Shown here in pieces: positions 27,784 to 37,193 of a DNA stretch of 64,000 nt. The notes under the pieces are model-generated. The model was not told the origin of the DNA, did no database searches, and worked only from the letters and a program-made list of their open reading frames with translations. A program made the translations under genes and the position numbers. This DNA is from Amorphus coralli DSM 19760 (GTDB taxonomy: Bacteria; Pseudomonadota; Alphaproteobacteria; Rhizobiales; Amorphaceae), in contig NZ_KB894572.1 in assembly GCF_000374525.1 (NCBI RefSeq), forward strand, positions 496,001 to 560,000, in the 5' to 3' direction. Positions within the stretch are counted from its first letter, which is position 1. Each line of letters begins with the position of its first letter.

Positions 27784-29108
27784 TGAAGCGTTTGACCCTC
27801 GTGGGGGTGGGCGTCGTGATCGGTGCCGTTGCGGTTGCCACACTTGACGGCGCCCGCTGGATGCCGAGCGGCGTTGCCGAGGCGGCGTCATCCGATACCT
27901 ATCGGCAGCTCAACCTGTTCGGCGACGTGTTTGAGCGCGTGCGCAACGATTACGTCGAGCAGCCCGAAGACGAGAAGCTGATCGAGACGGCCATCAACGG
28001 CATGCTCCAGTCGCTCGATCCGCATTCCTCCTACATGCCGCCGAAGGACTTTCGCGACATGCAGGTGCAGACCCGCGGTGAGTTCGGTGGTCTCGGCATC
28101 GAGGTTACCATGGAGGATGAGGTCGTGAAGGTGGTGACACCGATCGACGACACGCCTGCCGCCGCGGCCGGCATCCTGGCCGGCGACTACATCATCCAGC
28201 TCGACGGCGAGCCGGTGAAGGGCCTCACCCTGTCGGAGGCCGTCGAGCGCATGCGCGGACCGGTGAATACCGACATCACCGTTACCGTGGTGCGCGACGG
28301 TGTCGACGAGCCGTTCGACATCGATATCACCCGCGAGATCATCAAGATCCAGTCGGTCAAATGGCGGCCGGAGGAAGATGTCGGATACATCCGCATCACC
28401 CAGTTCAACGAGCGCACCTTCGACGGTCTCAAGGAGGCCATCGACGAGCTCGAGGCGGATATCCCCGAGGACCGTCTGAAGGGCTTCGTGGTCGACATGC
28501 GCAACAATCCCGGCGGTCTGCTCGACCAGGCGATCGCGGTGTCCGATGCCTTCCTCGAACGCGGCGAGATCGTGTCCACCCGCGGCCGGGAGGACAACGA
28601 GACCCAGCGCTTCAATGCCCGCTCCGGCGACCTGGTCGACGGCAAGCCGATCATCGTGCTGGTCAACGGCGGCTCCGCTTCGGCCTCCGAAATCGTTGCC
28701 GGCGCGCTGCAGGATCATCGCCGCGCGACGGTGCTCGGCACCCGGTCCTTCGGCAAGGGGTCGGTCCAGACCATCATCCCGCTGGGCTCCAACGGCGCTC
28801 TACGCCTGACCACGGCGCGCTACTACACGCCGTCGGGCACGTCGATCCAGGCGAAGGGCATCGAGCCCGACATCGAGGTCGAGCAGGAGCTTCCCGACGA
28901 ACTGGCCGGCAAGGTCAAGGCGCGCGGTGAATCCTCGCTGCGCGGCCATCTGGAGGCCTCCGACGGCGAGGAAGAGTCCGGCTCGTTCGCCTACGTTCCG
29001 GCCGAGACCGAGGACGACCAGCAGCTTCAGTCGGCGCTCAGCCTGCTGCGGGGCATCCAGGTCAACAGCGCCTTCCCGCCGGATCCGGAGTCCGTTATCC
29101 CGAACTGA
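27780..29108 (+). CDS. ctpA: Carboxyl-terminal processing protease (S41)
   Basis: This 442-residue periplasmic Ser-Lys protease starts with a signal/anchor segment ([20 protein letters not shown]). A PDZ domain follows at about 95-180 ([31 protein letters not shown]), then the S41 catalytic domain with [12 protein letters not shown], the nucleophile in [11 protein letters not shown] and the general-base Lys in [11 protein letters not shown] Glu-rich C-terminal extension ends the protein. CtpA proteases trim envelope and cell-wall hydrolase proteins. Coupling to the EnvC-like gene suggests joint control of peptidoglycan cleavage. Confidence 0.95.
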   Translation: MMKRLTLVGVGVVIGAVAVATLDGARWMPSGVAEAASSDTYRQLNLFGDVFERVRNDYVEQPEDEKLIETAINGMLQSLDPHSSYMPPKDFRDMQVQTRGEFGGLGIEVTMEDEVVKVVTPIDDTPAAAAGILAGDYIIQLDGEPVKGLTLSEAVERMRGPVNTDITVTVVRDGVDEPFDIDITREIIKIQSVKWRPEEDVGYIRITQFNERTFDGLKEAIDELEADIPEDRLKGFVVDMRNNPGGLLDQAIAVSDAFLERGEIVSTRGREDNETQRFNARSGDLVDGKPIIVLVNGGSASASEIVAGALQDHRRATVLGTRSFGKGSVQTIIPLGSNGALRLTTARYYTPSGTSIQAKGIEPDIEVEQELPDELAGKVKARGESSLRGHLEASDGEEESGSFAYVPAETEDDQQLQSALSLLRGIQVNSAFPPDPESVIPN

Positions 29109-29134
29109 TCGGTCATGCGACCGCGACACGTTCC

Positions 29135-29158
29135 ACGGGGCGCCTTCGGGCGCCCCGT
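29135..29158 (+). terminator. Rho-independent terminator after ctpA
   Basis: A 10-bp stem (ACGGGGCGCC at 29135-29144 with its complement at 29149-29158) closes a TTCG tetraloop and is followed by TTCGTTT. This ends the long rplU-to-ctpA run or attenuates into rppH. Confidence 0.85.
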
Positions 29159-29287
29159 TTCGTTTGGACGATGCTTGCCGAACGGGAAGCCCGCTTGACC
29201 CTGCCGTTGCCGCGTCATACGTCCGTCCGGCGGCGGCCGGTCCGCCGCGAGCCGCCCCGAGCCTGTCCCCCTGTCCCGAGGTTTGCC

Positions 29288-29788
29288 GTGGTCGATCGCC
29301 AGAGCCTGCCATACCGGCCCTGCGTGGGCGTGGCCCTCTTCAATGCCGAGGGCAAGGTTTTCATCGGCGAACGCACAAGCGGGTCGGAGCACACCCAGGT
29401 CCAGATGGCCTGGCAGATGCCGCAGGGCGGCATCGACAAGGGCGAGGAGCCTCTCGCTGCCGCGCATCGCGAGCTCTACGAGGAAACCTCCATTTCCTCC
29501 ATCAGCCTCATCGATGAGGCACCTGACTGGGTCACCTACGATCTTCCCGAGGACCTGCTGGGCGTGGCCTGGAAGGGCCGCTATCGCGGTCAGCGGCAGA
29601 AATGGTTCGCTTTCCGCTTCGAGGGGGCAGAGGCCGAGATCGACGTGTTGACGCCGCCGGATGGCCACAAGCCCGAGTTCACCTCCTGGCGCTGGGAAGC
29701 TCTCGAGCGGCTGCCCTCCATCGTCGTGCCGTTCAAGCGCGGCGTGTACGAGCAGGTCGTTTCCGCCTTCGCCCACCTGGCCCGTTGA
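29288..29788 (+). CDS. rppH: RNA pyrophosphohydrolase
   Basis: This 166-residue Nudix hydrolase removes pyrophosphate from mRNA 5' ends and so starts decay. The Nudix box is [23 protein letters not shown], preceded by the QMPQGG signature and followed by [28 protein letters not shown], typical of RppH. I use the GTG giving [15 protein letters not shown] because it has a CGAGG site and the normal family length; the frame stays open far upstream to 29171. Confidence 0.94.
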   Translation: MVDRQSLPYRPCVGVALFNAEGKVFIGERTSGSEHTQVQMAWQMPQGGIDKGEEPLAAAHRELYEETSISSISLIDEAPDWVTYDLPEDLLGVAWKGRYRGQRQKWFAFRFEGAEAEIDVLTPPDGHKPEFTSWRWEALERLPSIVVPFKRGVYEQVVSAFAHLAR

Positions 29789-29997
29789 CCGTCCCGCCTT
29801 TTTCTCCGCCGATTTTGCGGTTTTCCTGACGCGGCTCGGATGCCGGTAGCCTTGTCTTGCAGTGGGCGCCGGCCGTCCGTTCATGTCCGGTTCAGGCTGG
29901 ATCGGCCAAGGATGAGCGTAGAGGGGCAGGTTCAGCGCGCACCGCCCGGGAACCCGGCTGGGAAGCAGCGCGTTTTTCGGTGGTGGAGAAACGACAA

Positions 29998-30669
29998 ATG
30001 AAACATCGAGCTTTTGTAATCGCGGCTGCCGCCGCGGCGTTCTCGAGCGTCGCCCTGTCCGGTCCAGCAACCGCCTTCCCCGCAATCGCGGAGCTGGCTG
30101 CGCCGTCGTCCGTCGTGCAGGCCCAGTACACCCGGCAGGGCAGCTCCGGCAGCAACACTTTCGTCGTCGGACCCAACAATCTGCGCGGCGATCGTCCCAG
30201 CAACGGCGGCAACTACGACCGTCCGCGTCCGGACAACCGTCCTGACGAGAACCGGGCCGAGCGCCGCCGCAACGATGGCAACCGCCACGACGGGCGCCGC
30301 GCCGAACGGCGCTATGACGACCGCTACGATCGCCGCCGCTATTACGACGATCGCCGCAACTGGCGCGGCCCCCGCCGCTACCATGATGGCCGTTATTGGC
30401 GGCCGGCGGACGATGGCTGGTACGTCTACAACGATGGGGCCTGGATCGCCGCGGGCGCGTTGGGCCTCGCCGCAGGCGCTCTGCTCGGTTCGGCGATCAC
30501 GACGCCCCAGGCGCCGGCAACGGTCCAGAGCGGCGCGCCGGTGACCAAGACGGGCATCCCGCCGTGGACGCCGGCCTGGTACACCTACTGCTCGCGCAAG
30601 TTCAAATCCTTCAATCCGGAAACTGGCCTCTATCTCGGCTACGATGGCAAGTACCATTACTGCCGCTAA
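29998..30669 (+). CDS. BA14K family exported protein, copy 1
   Basis: This 223-residue secreted protein has a signal peptide (MKHRAFVIAAAAAAFSSVAL...) with cleavage near AFP or VQA. An Arg/Asp/Tyr-rich low-complexity region (about 75-135) follows, then GRYWRPADDGWYVYNDGAW. A glycine/alanine hydrophobic stretch (about 150-170) comes next, and the protein ends with the BA14K domain, WYTYCSRKFKSFNPETGLYLGYDGKYHYCR, whose Cys pair brackets the lectin-like fold. BA14K proteins are immunoreactive, surface-associated proteins of Hyphomicrobiales. A second copy follows in tandem. Confidence 0.88.
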   Translation: MKHRAFVIAAAAAAFSSVALSGPATAFPAIAELAAPSSVVQAQYTRQGSSGSNTFVVGPNNLRGDRPSNGGNYDRPRPDNRPDENRAERRRNDGNRHDGRRAERRYDDRYDRRRYYDDRRNWRGPRRYHDGRYWRPADDGWYVYNDGAWIAAGALGLAAGALLGSAITTPQAPATVQSGAPVTKTGIPPWTPAWYTYCSRKFKSFNPETGLYLGYDGKYHYCR

Positions 30670-30695
30670 GGCTCCGATCGGGAAGGACACGTCTC

Positions 30696-31241
30696 ATGCG
30701 CAAGCATTTCGCTCTCCTGACGGCGCTCTGCCTGTCGATCACGTCGCTGCCCGCGACAATGGTGTCCGCCGCTCCGGCCTCCGGCGTCCTGGCCGGCCAG
30801 GTGGAAGCGGTCACGCCGCAGGTCAAAGAGGTCCAGTATCGTCGCGGCTATCGCCGCGGTCCGCCTCCGCGTAGCTACTACCGGGGGCCGCCCCGCGGCT
30901 ACTATCGCCCGGCTCCGCCGCCGCCGCGCTGGCGGGGGCCGCGCCGCTACTATAACGGGCGCTACTGGCGGCCGGCGCACAATGGCTGGTACGTCTACAA
31001 TGACGGTGCCTGGGTGGCTGCAGCCGCACTCGGCCTCGCCGCCGGTGCGGCTCTCGGAGCGGCGGCCGCGGCTCCGAGCGCGCCGCCGGTGGTGGTCCAG
31101 CAGGGCGCGCCCGTGACGCGCACGGGCATCCCGCCGTGGACGCCGGCCTGGTACACTTACTGCTCGCGCAAGTACAAGTCGTTCAATCCCGAGACAGGCC
31201 TCTATCTCGGCTACGACGGCAAGTATCACTATTGCCAGTAG
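30696..31241 (+). CDS. BA14K family exported protein, copy 2
   Basis: This 181-residue protein is the tandem paralog of the gene 26 bp upstream. It has a signal peptide (MRKHFALLTALCLSITSLPA...), an Arg/Pro/Tyr-rich middle (about 45-85), GRYWRPAHNGWYVYNDGAW, a hydrophobic Ala/Gly stretch and a BA14K end differing from copy 1 at few positions. The middle regions differ clearly while the last 45 residues are almost identical, pointing to duplication followed by constraint or gene conversion at the 3' end. A GGGAAGGA-like site precedes the ATG. Confidence 0.88.
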   Translation: MRKHFALLTALCLSITSLPATMVSAAPASGVLAGQVEAVTPQVKEVQYRRGYRRGPPPRSYYRGPPRGYYRPAPPPPRWRGPRRYYNGRYWRPAHNGWYVYNDGAWVAAAALGLAAGAALGAAAAAPSAPPVVVQQGAPVTRTGIPPWTPAWYTYCSRKYKSFNPETGLYLGYDGKYHYCQ

Positions 31242-31343
31242 GCCCGATTTGGCCGCGTCCCACAGGACACCGCGGTCCGTGTCGTTGAAACGCTCTGCCG
31301 GGGGCGGCAGGTCCGGGCGGCATCGCCGCCCCTGGAGGGTCCA

Positions 31344-31874
31344 ATGAGGACACTACGCAAGAGTCTCGCACTGGCGCTGCTGGTGTCGGTCGCGGGGGCA
31401 TCCCAGACCGCGATGTCCGCGCCGCTCGGTCTTGGTGGGGCGACCGGCCTTTCGGCATCGGGATCGCTCCCGGTCGAACACGTCGGCGGCCGCTATCACG
31501 GCCGGCGCTATCGCGGTGGCTGGGACAATGGCAATGCCGCCGCCGCGGCGGCCACGGCCGGGATCATCGGCCTGGCGACGGGCGCCATCATCGGTGGCGC
31601 ACTGGCCAACCAGAACCGTTGCTATGGCGGAGGCTGCTACGGCTACACGTCTCCGCGCGTGCGGGTCTACGAGGCCCCGCCCGTGGTCTACGAGGCCCCT
31701 CCGGTATATGCCGCGCCCGTCTACGCGGCTCCGGTTTATCCGGCTCCGCCGGTCTATGCCGAGCCGGCGCCCTATGGCGGTCCCGTCTACGTGGTACCGC
31801 AACCCTATGACGGGCCGGCCACCGATCCGTCGGGCTGTTACGACGTCGGCGCGCGGGTGGTCTGCCCTTATTGA
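31344..31874 (+). CDS. Small exported glycine-zipper protein with PVYAAP repeats
   Basis: This 176-residue protein has a signal peptide (MRTLRKSLALALLVSVAGAS..., cleavage near MSA-AP). A hydrophobic Gly/Ala segment (IIGLATGAIIGGALA, about 72-90) resembles a glycine zipper. A proline-tyrosine region with repeated [PV]VYxAP units (about 108-145) follows, then DPSGCYDVGARVVCPY with a terminal Cys pair. It lacks the BA14K consensus but has similar layout and lies right after the two BA14K genes. I do not recognise a named family; envelope location is the only supported statement. Confidence 0.7.
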   Translation: MRTLRKSLALALLVSVAGASQTAMSAPLGLGGATGLSASGSLPVEHVGGRYHGRRYRGGWDNGNAAAAAATAGIIGLATGAIIGGALANQNRCYGGGCYGYTSPRVRVYEAPPVVYEAPPVYAAPVYAAPVYPAPPVYAEPAPYGGPVYVVPQPYDGPATDPSGCYDVGARVVCPY

Positions 31875-31880
31875 GCGAGC

Positions 31881-31907
31881 GTCGCGCGGCAACGGCTGCC
31901 GCGCGAC
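31881..31907 (+). terminator. Stem-loop after the exported-protein cluster
   Basis: A perfect 11-bp stem (GTCGCGCGGCA, 31881-31891, with 31897-31907) closes a 5-nt loop six bases after the stop codon. There is no T tract, so it may be a terminator of the Rho-assisted kind or an mRNA-protecting 3' hairpin. Confidence 0.5.
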
Positions 31908-32155
31908 CGCCCGTATGCTCCCATCATGGCAGGTGATCGTGCGGATCAATTTCCCCCATGCTTGGCGGGTTTTTGCCCGGCAGGAACGGGGCCGCACGGG
32001 GGCTGAGAGGCAGCAACGATGCCGGTTCCGTCGCATTTCGAAGCATGGATGACGCGGGCCGCGCGGCTTGGGCGTAGAGGCGGTGTATAGGTTGCCGATC
32101 GGGCGCATTTCTGCCACTCGAACTCCTCCGCAACCCACCGTCGAGCGCAGCCGCC

Positions 32156-33016
32156 ATGACCGACTCTGCCCGTCTCGTCCTGAACCTTTCGTGCGAAGAC
32201 AAGCCCGGCATCGTCGCCGGTATCGCCAGCACGTTGGCCAACTCCGGCTGCAACATCCTGGACAGTGCCCAGTTCGGCGACACGGAAACCGGGCTGTTTT
32301 TCATGCGGGTGGAGTTCATGGCCCCGGAGGGGGTCTCGCGGGAGGACGTGTCCGCCGCCCTGGCGTCCGTCGCCAAGCGCTTCCAGATGGACTGGGCGGT
32401 GTACGATGCCACCGCGCTTCTGCCGATCCTGGTGATGGTTTCGAAGTTCGACCACTGCCTGCTCGATCTCATCTACCGCCAGCGGATGGGGGCGCTTCCC
32501 GTGCGTATCGCGGCCGTCGTCTCCAACCACACCGACGCGCAGCCGATCGCGGAGATGAACAGGATTCCCTTCCACCACGTGCCTGTGACGCGGGATACCA
32601 AGCCGGAGGCCGAGGCAAAGCTTCTGGAGATTTTCGAGGCGTCCGGCGCGGAGCTGGTGGTGCTCGCGCGCTATATGCAGGTCCTGTCGGAGGACCTCTC
32701 CACGACGCTTTCCGGCCGGGTGATCAACATCCATCATTCCTTCCTGCCGGCCTTCAAGGGCGCCAAACCCTACCATCAGGCCCATGCCCGCGGCGTGAAG
32801 CTGATCGGCGCAACCGGCCACTACGTCACCTCCGATCTCGACGAAGGACCGATCATCGAGCAGGACGCCGAGCGGGTGAGCCACGCCCATGCCGCCGACG
32901 AGCTTGTCGCCATCGGCCGCGACATCGAGGCACGGGTCCTGGCCCGCGCCGTCAAGGCGCATGCGGAACGCCGGGTGTTCCTGAACGGCGTCAAGACGGT
33001 CGTCTTCCGGCCCTGA
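32156..33016 (+). CDS. purU: Formyltetrahydrofolate deformylase
   Basis: This 286-residue enzyme hydrolyses 10-formyl-THF to formate and THF, balancing one-carbon pools. An N-terminal ACT domain (about 1-85: LNLSCEDKPGIVAGIASTLA) is followed by a formyltransferase-like domain with ILVMVSKFDHCLLDL, HHVPVTRDTKPEAE, IHHSFLPAFKGAKPYHQA and the catalytic ATGHYVTSDLDEGPIIEQD. Length is standard. The 281-bp gap before it shows only the stem-loop named above. Confidence 0.96.
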   Translation: MTDSARLVLNLSCEDKPGIVAGIASTLANSGCNILDSAQFGDTETGLFFMRVEFMAPEGVSREDVSAALASVAKRFQMDWAVYDATALLPILVMVSKFDHCLLDLIYRQRMGALPVRIAAVVSNHTDAQPIAEMNRIPFHHVPVTRDTKPEAEAKLLEIFEASGAELVVLARYMQVLSEDLSTTLSGRVINIHHSFLPAFKGAKPYHQAHARGVKLIGATGHYVTSDLDEGPIIEQDAERVSHAHAADELVAIGRDIEARVLARAVKAHAERRVFLNGVKTVVFRP

Positions 33017-33213
33017 TCGGCACGGTTCACGTCGCCCGTTCGCCAATGCGGTCCGGCTCCCCATGATCTCGTGGTTCAAGCGGGCTTTCTGAGCGCCGCC
33101 GGATCGCCTATCACTTGTCCAATTCCAGCAAGCGGTGGCGGGCCGGCCGTCCGTTCCGCCGCATGTGCCGCGTACCGGGGCTTGGGTGCTCCGGGTGGCA
33201 GGGGAGGGGGAAC

Positions 33214-34791
33214 ATGGTCCGCAAGATTTTCTACATCGCGTCGATCGTCGCGGTCGTCTTCGTGCTGTCGGCGGGAGGGCTCGCCTACCCGTTTTTCTGG
33301 CTTTTCGTCGTGGTGGTGCCGCTGATCCTGCTCGGCCTCTACGACATCTTCCTGTCCGGCCATAACGTGCTGATCAACTATCCGGTGATCGGCCACCTGC
33401 GGTACGCCTTCGAATTCATCAGCCCGAACATCCGGCAATATTTCATCGAGACGAACTCGAGCGGGCGGCCGTTCAACCGGCTGCAGCGCGATCTCGTCTC
33501 AGAGCGCGCCGAGGGCAAGCCGGACGCGCTTGCCTTCGGCACCCAGTACGACGTCAACGAGGTCGGCTATCACCGGGCCAACCATTCGCTGGCGCCCAAG
33601 GTGGTGTCGGAGGAGGAAAGCCGCGTGATGGTCGGCGGGCCGGACTGCGCCAAACCCTATTCGGCGTCCCGGCTGAACATTTCCGCCATGAGCTTTGGCG
33701 CGCTGTCCGCCAACGCGATCCTCGCCCTCAACAACGGGGCGCGCGTCGGCGGCTTTGCCCATAACACCGGCGAGGGCGGCATCAGCCCCTACCACAAGGC
33801 CGGCGGTGGCGATCTCGTCTGGCAGCTTGGCACCGGCTATTTCGGCTGCCGCACGGCAGAGGGCGGTTTTGACGCCGAGCTGTTCCGCGAGAAGGCGGCG
33901 CTCGACAAGGTCAAGATGATCGAGATCAAGCTGTCCCAGGGTGCGAAGCCGGCGCATGGCGGCGTGCTCCCGGCGGCGAAAATCACGCCGGAAATTGCCG
34001 AGATCCGCGGCGTGCCCATGGGCGTGGACTGCATCTCGCCGCCGGCTCACCGGGAATTCTCCACGCCCGTCGGGCTTCTGGAGTTCGTCCAGCGGCTGCG
34101 CGAGCTGTCCGGTGGCAAGCCTGTCGGCTTCAAGCTTTGCGTCGGCCGGCGCAAGGAATTCATGGGCATCTGCCGGGCCATGCTGGAGACCGGCATCAAG
34201 CCGGACTTCATCACCGTCGACGGCGCGGAGGGCGGCACCGGCGCCGCTCCGATCGAGTATTCCGACCGGCTCGGCATGCCGATCCTGGAGGGGCTCGTCT
34301 TCGTCCAGAACTGCCTGGTCGGTGTCGGCCTGCGTGACGACATCAAGGTGATCGCCAGCGCCAAGACCGTGTCGGGCTTCGACATGGTTCTGAAGATCGC
34401 GCTGGGTGCCGACATGGTGAATGCCGCCCGCACGATGATGTTCGCCGTCGGTTGCATTCAGGCGCTGCGCTGTCACCTGAACACCTGCCCGACAGGCGTT
34501 GCCACGCAGGATCATGGGCGAGCCCGCGCGGTGGACGTCGATCTGCGCCAGTTGCACGTGGCCAACTACCACCGTGCCACGGTTAAGAGCCTGCTGGAAA
34601 TCGTCGGCGCGATCGGGCTGGCCGACGTTGATCATCTGGGTCCGCGCCACATCTACAGGCGCGTGGCCGACCAGACCGAGCGGACCTACGCGGAGATCTA
34701 CGACTTTGTGCCGCCCGGAAACTTTCTCGGCAACGACATCCACGCCTACTACAAGCCGCACTGGGACCTTTCGAGCGCCAGCGCGTTCTAG
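33214..34791 (+). CDS. FMN-binding glutamate synthase family protein
   Basis: This 525-residue protein has two membrane segments at the N-terminus (about 4-22 and 25-45) followed by the FMN/Fe-S TIM-barrel domain of glutamate synthase: NISAMSFGALSANAILALNNGA, GEGGISPYHKAGGGDLVWQLGTGYFGCR, DGAEGGTGAAPIEYSD and the ALRCHLNTCPTGVATQ Fe-S cysteine region. It lacks the glutaminase domain and the C-terminal GXGXG domain of full GltB, so it is the stand-alone membrane-anchored form whose reaction is not established. A GGGGAGGGGG site supports the ATG. Confidence 0.92.
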   Translation: MVRKIFYIASIVAVVFVLSAGGLAYPFFWLFVVVVPLILLGLYDIFLSGHNVLINYPVIGHLRYAFEFISPNIRQYFIETNSSGRPFNRLQRDLVSERAEGKPDALAFGTQYDVNEVGYHRANHSLAPKVVSEEESRVMVGGPDCAKPYSASRLNISAMSFGALSANAILALNNGARVGGFAHNTGEGGISPYHKAGGGDLVWQLGTGYFGCRTAEGGFDAELFREKAALDKVKMIEIKLSQGAKPAHGGVLPAAKITPEIAEIRGVPMGVDCISPPAHREFSTPVGLLEFVQRLRELSGGKPVGFKLCVGRRKEFMGICRAMLETGIKPDFITVDGAEGGTGAAPIEYSDRLGMPILEGLVFVQNCLVGVGLRDDIKVIASAKTVSGFDMVLKIALGADMVNAARTMMFAVGCIQALRCHLNTCPTGVATQDHGRARAVDVDLRQLHVANYHRATVKSLLEIVGAIGLADVDHLGPRHIYRRVADQTERTYAEIYDFVPPGNFLGNDIHAYYKPHWDLSSASAF

Positions 34792-34881
34792 GTCCTCTCG
34801 CAGCTTCGACCACGCCGAACGCGCGCCCCGCACTGCAGGACGCTTTGGCGTGGCCAGACCCCGCAAACGAAGGAGACCGAC

Positions 34882-35322
34882 ATGCAGTATCTCCACACGA
34901 TGGTCCGCGTCCGCGACATCGACGAGTCCCTCGATTTCTACTGCAACAAGATGGGCATGACGGAAGTCCGCCGGATGGAGAGCGAGCAGGGCCGCTTCAC
35001 CCTGATCTTCCTGTCTGCCGACGAGGACATCGAGCGCGCCGAAGCCGATCGCGCACCGCTCCTGGAGCTGACCTACAACTGGGACCCGGAGGAGTATTCC
35101 GGCGGCCGCAACTTCGGTCACCTGGCCTTCCGTGTCGACGATATCTACGCCACCTGTCAGAAGCTGATGGATGCGGGAGTGACCATCAACCGTCCTCCCC
35201 GCGATGGCAACATGGCCTTCGTGAAGTCCCCCGACGGCATCTCCATCGAGCTGCTCCAGAACGGCGAGGCGAAGGAGCCGGCTGAACCCTGGGCCTCCAT
35301 GCAGAACACCGGCACCTGGTAA
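34882..35322 (+). CDS. gloA: Lactoylglutathione lyase (glyoxalase I)
   Basis: This 146-residue vicinal-oxygen-chelate enzyme isomerises the methylglyoxal-glutathione adduct. The four metal ligands are visible as His5 (LHTMVRVRD), Glu62 (LLELTYNW), His80 ([10 protein letters not shown]) and Glu123 (SIELLQ), with the substrate region [11 protein letters not shown] between them. The length and two-repeat pattern suit the short bacterial form. A strong hairpin follows. Confidence 0.95.
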   Translation: MQYLHTMVRVRDIDESLDFYCNKMGMTEVRRMESEQGRFTLIFLSADEDIERAEADRAPLLELTYNWDPEEYSGGRNFGHLAFRVDDIYATCQKLMDAGVTINRPPRDGNMAFVKSPDGISIELLQNGEAKEPAEPWASMQNTGTW

Positions 35323-35336
35323 GCCGGCAACGTCCT

Positions 35337-35361
35337 GGCGGAACGGTTGCGCCGTTCCGCC
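35337..35361 (+). terminator. Terminator-like hairpin after gloA
   Basis: GGCGGAACGG (35337-35346) pairs perfectly with CCGTTCCGCC (35352-35361) around a 5-nt loop, followed by ATTTCCT. It separates gloA from the amidoligase operon. Confidence 0.65.
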
Positions 35362-35457
35362 ATTTCCTCTGTGCTGGCGTGGGGCTGGCGCTTCCGGAAA
35401 TCCGCTCCGGACGGCCCATCTTGAGTCCCGCGCATCCCAGACGGAGGAGGCTATCCG

Positions 35458-36450
35458 ATGGATCCGGACAAAGCCGGCCGCGGAGCCGGTACTTTAATAC
35501 CCGACCCGTTAGCGCCGCCCTGGCCATTCGGCGAGGACGGTGCCCCGCGCCGGGTCGGTGTCGAGGTCGAGTTCGCGGGACTGGAAACCGTTGAGGCGGC
35601 CTATATCGTGAAGTCCCGCCTGGGGGGAACGGTCACCGCGTCCGACCCCCACCGCTGGACCGTGGCCGATACGGAGTTCGGCACGTTCACCATCGAACTG
35701 GACAGCCGGTACGCTCACCCGAGCGAGGAGTCGGGACCGGCCGATCTTGCACTGCGCGAGGCGTTCGGGCGGGTGGCCTCCATCGTGGTGCCGGCCGAGA
35801 TCATCGCGCCGCCGGTCGCTCACTCCGATCTGCCTGAGATCGACACCCTCGTCCGGGCGCTGGCTGGCGCCGGTGCACGCGGCACCGAGGAATGGGCGCC
35901 CTACGCGTTCGGCCTCCACCTCAACATCGAGACGCCCTCGCGCGAGATCGCTCCGATCCTGAAGATCTTCCGCGCCTTCCTGCTCCTGTCGCCCTGGCTC
36001 AGACGCCGCATGCGTATCGATCCGACCCGCGCCCTGCTGCCGTTCGTGGATCCGTTTCCGACCGACTTCGTCGACTGGGTCGTCAACGCCGGCGACGACA
36101 TCAGTCTCGAGGAGTTCATCACCGCCTATTGCCGGGCCAACCCCAGCAAGCACCGCGACCTCGACCTCCTGCCGTTGCTCACATATCTCGACGAAAACCG
36201 CGTCGCGCGGGCGCTCGGTGAGAAACCGAAGGCGAAGCGGCCGACATTCCATTACCGGCTGCCCGACGCGCGGCTCAGCGATCCGTCCTGGTCGATCACT
36301 GGCGAATGGAACCGCTGGGTCGCGGTGGAGCGGCTTGCAGCCGACGACCACAGGCTGGAACTGCTGTCGCGCGCCTGGCGGCGGTGGCGCAACGCGTGGC
36401 TGTCCGCCGAGCCTGACTGGGACGAGATGGTCGACAAGGTGATGTCGTGA
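35458..36450 (+). CDS. Putative amidoligase (glutamine-synthetase-like fold)
   Basis: This 330-residue protein matches the putative amidoligase family (Pfam Amidoligase_2 type). RVGVEVEFAGLETVEAA (residues 32-48) carries the GxExE metal/ATP-binding pattern, TFTIELDSRY gives the next acidic strand, and AYAFGLHLNIE (His154) matches the conserved histidine strand. The C-terminal third holds helical segments and a Trp-rich end. Such enzymes are predicted to join amino or carboxyl groups with ATP, for instance making gamma-glutamyl or peptide-like amides; no substrate is known. A strong GGAGGAGG site precedes the ATG. The stop overlaps the amidotransferase start (GTGA). Confidence 0.85.
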   Translation: MDPDKAGRGAGTLIPDPLAPPWPFGEDGAPRRVGVEVEFAGLETVEAAYIVKSRLGGTVTASDPHRWTVADTEFGTFTIELDSRYAHPSEESGPADLALREAFGRVASIVVPAEIIAPPVAHSDLPEIDTLVRALAGAGARGTEEWAPYAFGLHLNIETPSREIAPILKIFRAFLLLSPWLRRRMRIDPTRALLPFVDPFPTDFVDWVVNAGDDISLEEFITAYCRANPSKHRDLDLLPLLTYLDENRVARALGEKPKAKRPTFHYRLPDARLSDPSWSITGEWNRWVAVERLAADDHRLELLSRAWRRWRNAWLSAEPDWDEMVDKVMS

Positions 36451-37193
36451 GCCGGAGGCCGCTGATCGGTGTCACGACGTCCGCTCGTGGCGGCTGGCGC
36501 AGCTACTTCATGACCGCTATAGCCATTCGTCTGACGGGTGGGCGCACCGAGCGGATCATGCCGGACGACGATGTGGAGGACCTGGCCGGAAGGCTAGATG
36601 GTCTTGTTGTCGGCGGCGGCGATGACATCTCCGCGCATCTCTACGGCGGCGAAATCGTTCCCGACGTGCGGCTCGACCCCGATCGCGACGACCTGGAAAT
36701 CCGGCTGATGCGCCGGGTTCTTCCGGGCCGGATTCCCGTTCTTGGAATTTGCCGGGGGGCTCAGATGCTGAACGTGGCCGCTGGTGGCAACCTGATTGCT
36801 GACATTTACAGCCTTGATGCGCCGCCGCCGCGACTGCGCACCATCCTGCCGCGCAAGACCGTAACCCTGGTGCAGGGCAGCCGGCTGGCGCGGATCGCCA
36901 AGCTCAAATGGTTCCGGGTGAACGCGCTTCATCACCAGGCCATCGATCGGCTCGGCACCGACCTGAAGGTTGTGGCGCGCGACAAGGCGCTCATCGTGCA
37001 GGCCATCGAGGCGAGCGGGAAGCCGTTCCGCGTCGGCGTCCAGTGGCACCCCGAACTGCTCGTCTTCAAGCGTTCGCAACGTCGGCTTTTCCGGGCCCTC
37101 GTGCGCGATGCCCAACGGTTTGCGACCGGGCCGGACCGCCATGAGGCGGAACCCGGCGAGGCGCTGCTGGCTGCGGACACGAAGACCCGATGA
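36447..37193 (+). CDS. Class I glutamine amidotransferase-like / gamma-glutamyl hydrolase (PuuD-like)
   Basis: This 248-residue protein has a class I amidotransferase triad: Cys102 in LGICRGAQMLN, His201 and Glu203 in VQWHPEL. The preceding LDGLVVGGGDDISAHLYGG loop is that of the PuuD (gamma-glutamyl-GABA hydrolase) branch rather than of synthase-linked domains. It starts with GTG overlapping the amidoligase stop and ends overlapping the transporter start. Likely roles are to release or transfer the gamma-glutamyl group of the amidoligase product. This pairing is recurrent in bacteria, but its product is unknown. Confidence 0.9.
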   Translation: MSRRPLIGVTTSARGGWRSYFMTAIAIRLTGGRTERIMPDDDVEDLAGRLDGLVVGGGDDISAHLYGGEIVPDVRLDPDRDDLEIRLMRRVLPGRIPVLGICRGAQMLNVAAGGNLIADIYSLDAPPPRLRTILPRKTVTLVQGSRLARIAKLKWFRVNALHHQAIDRLGTDLKVVARDKALIVQAIEASGKPFRVGVQWHPELLVFKRSQRRLFRALVRDAQRFATGPDRHEAEPGEALLAADTKTR

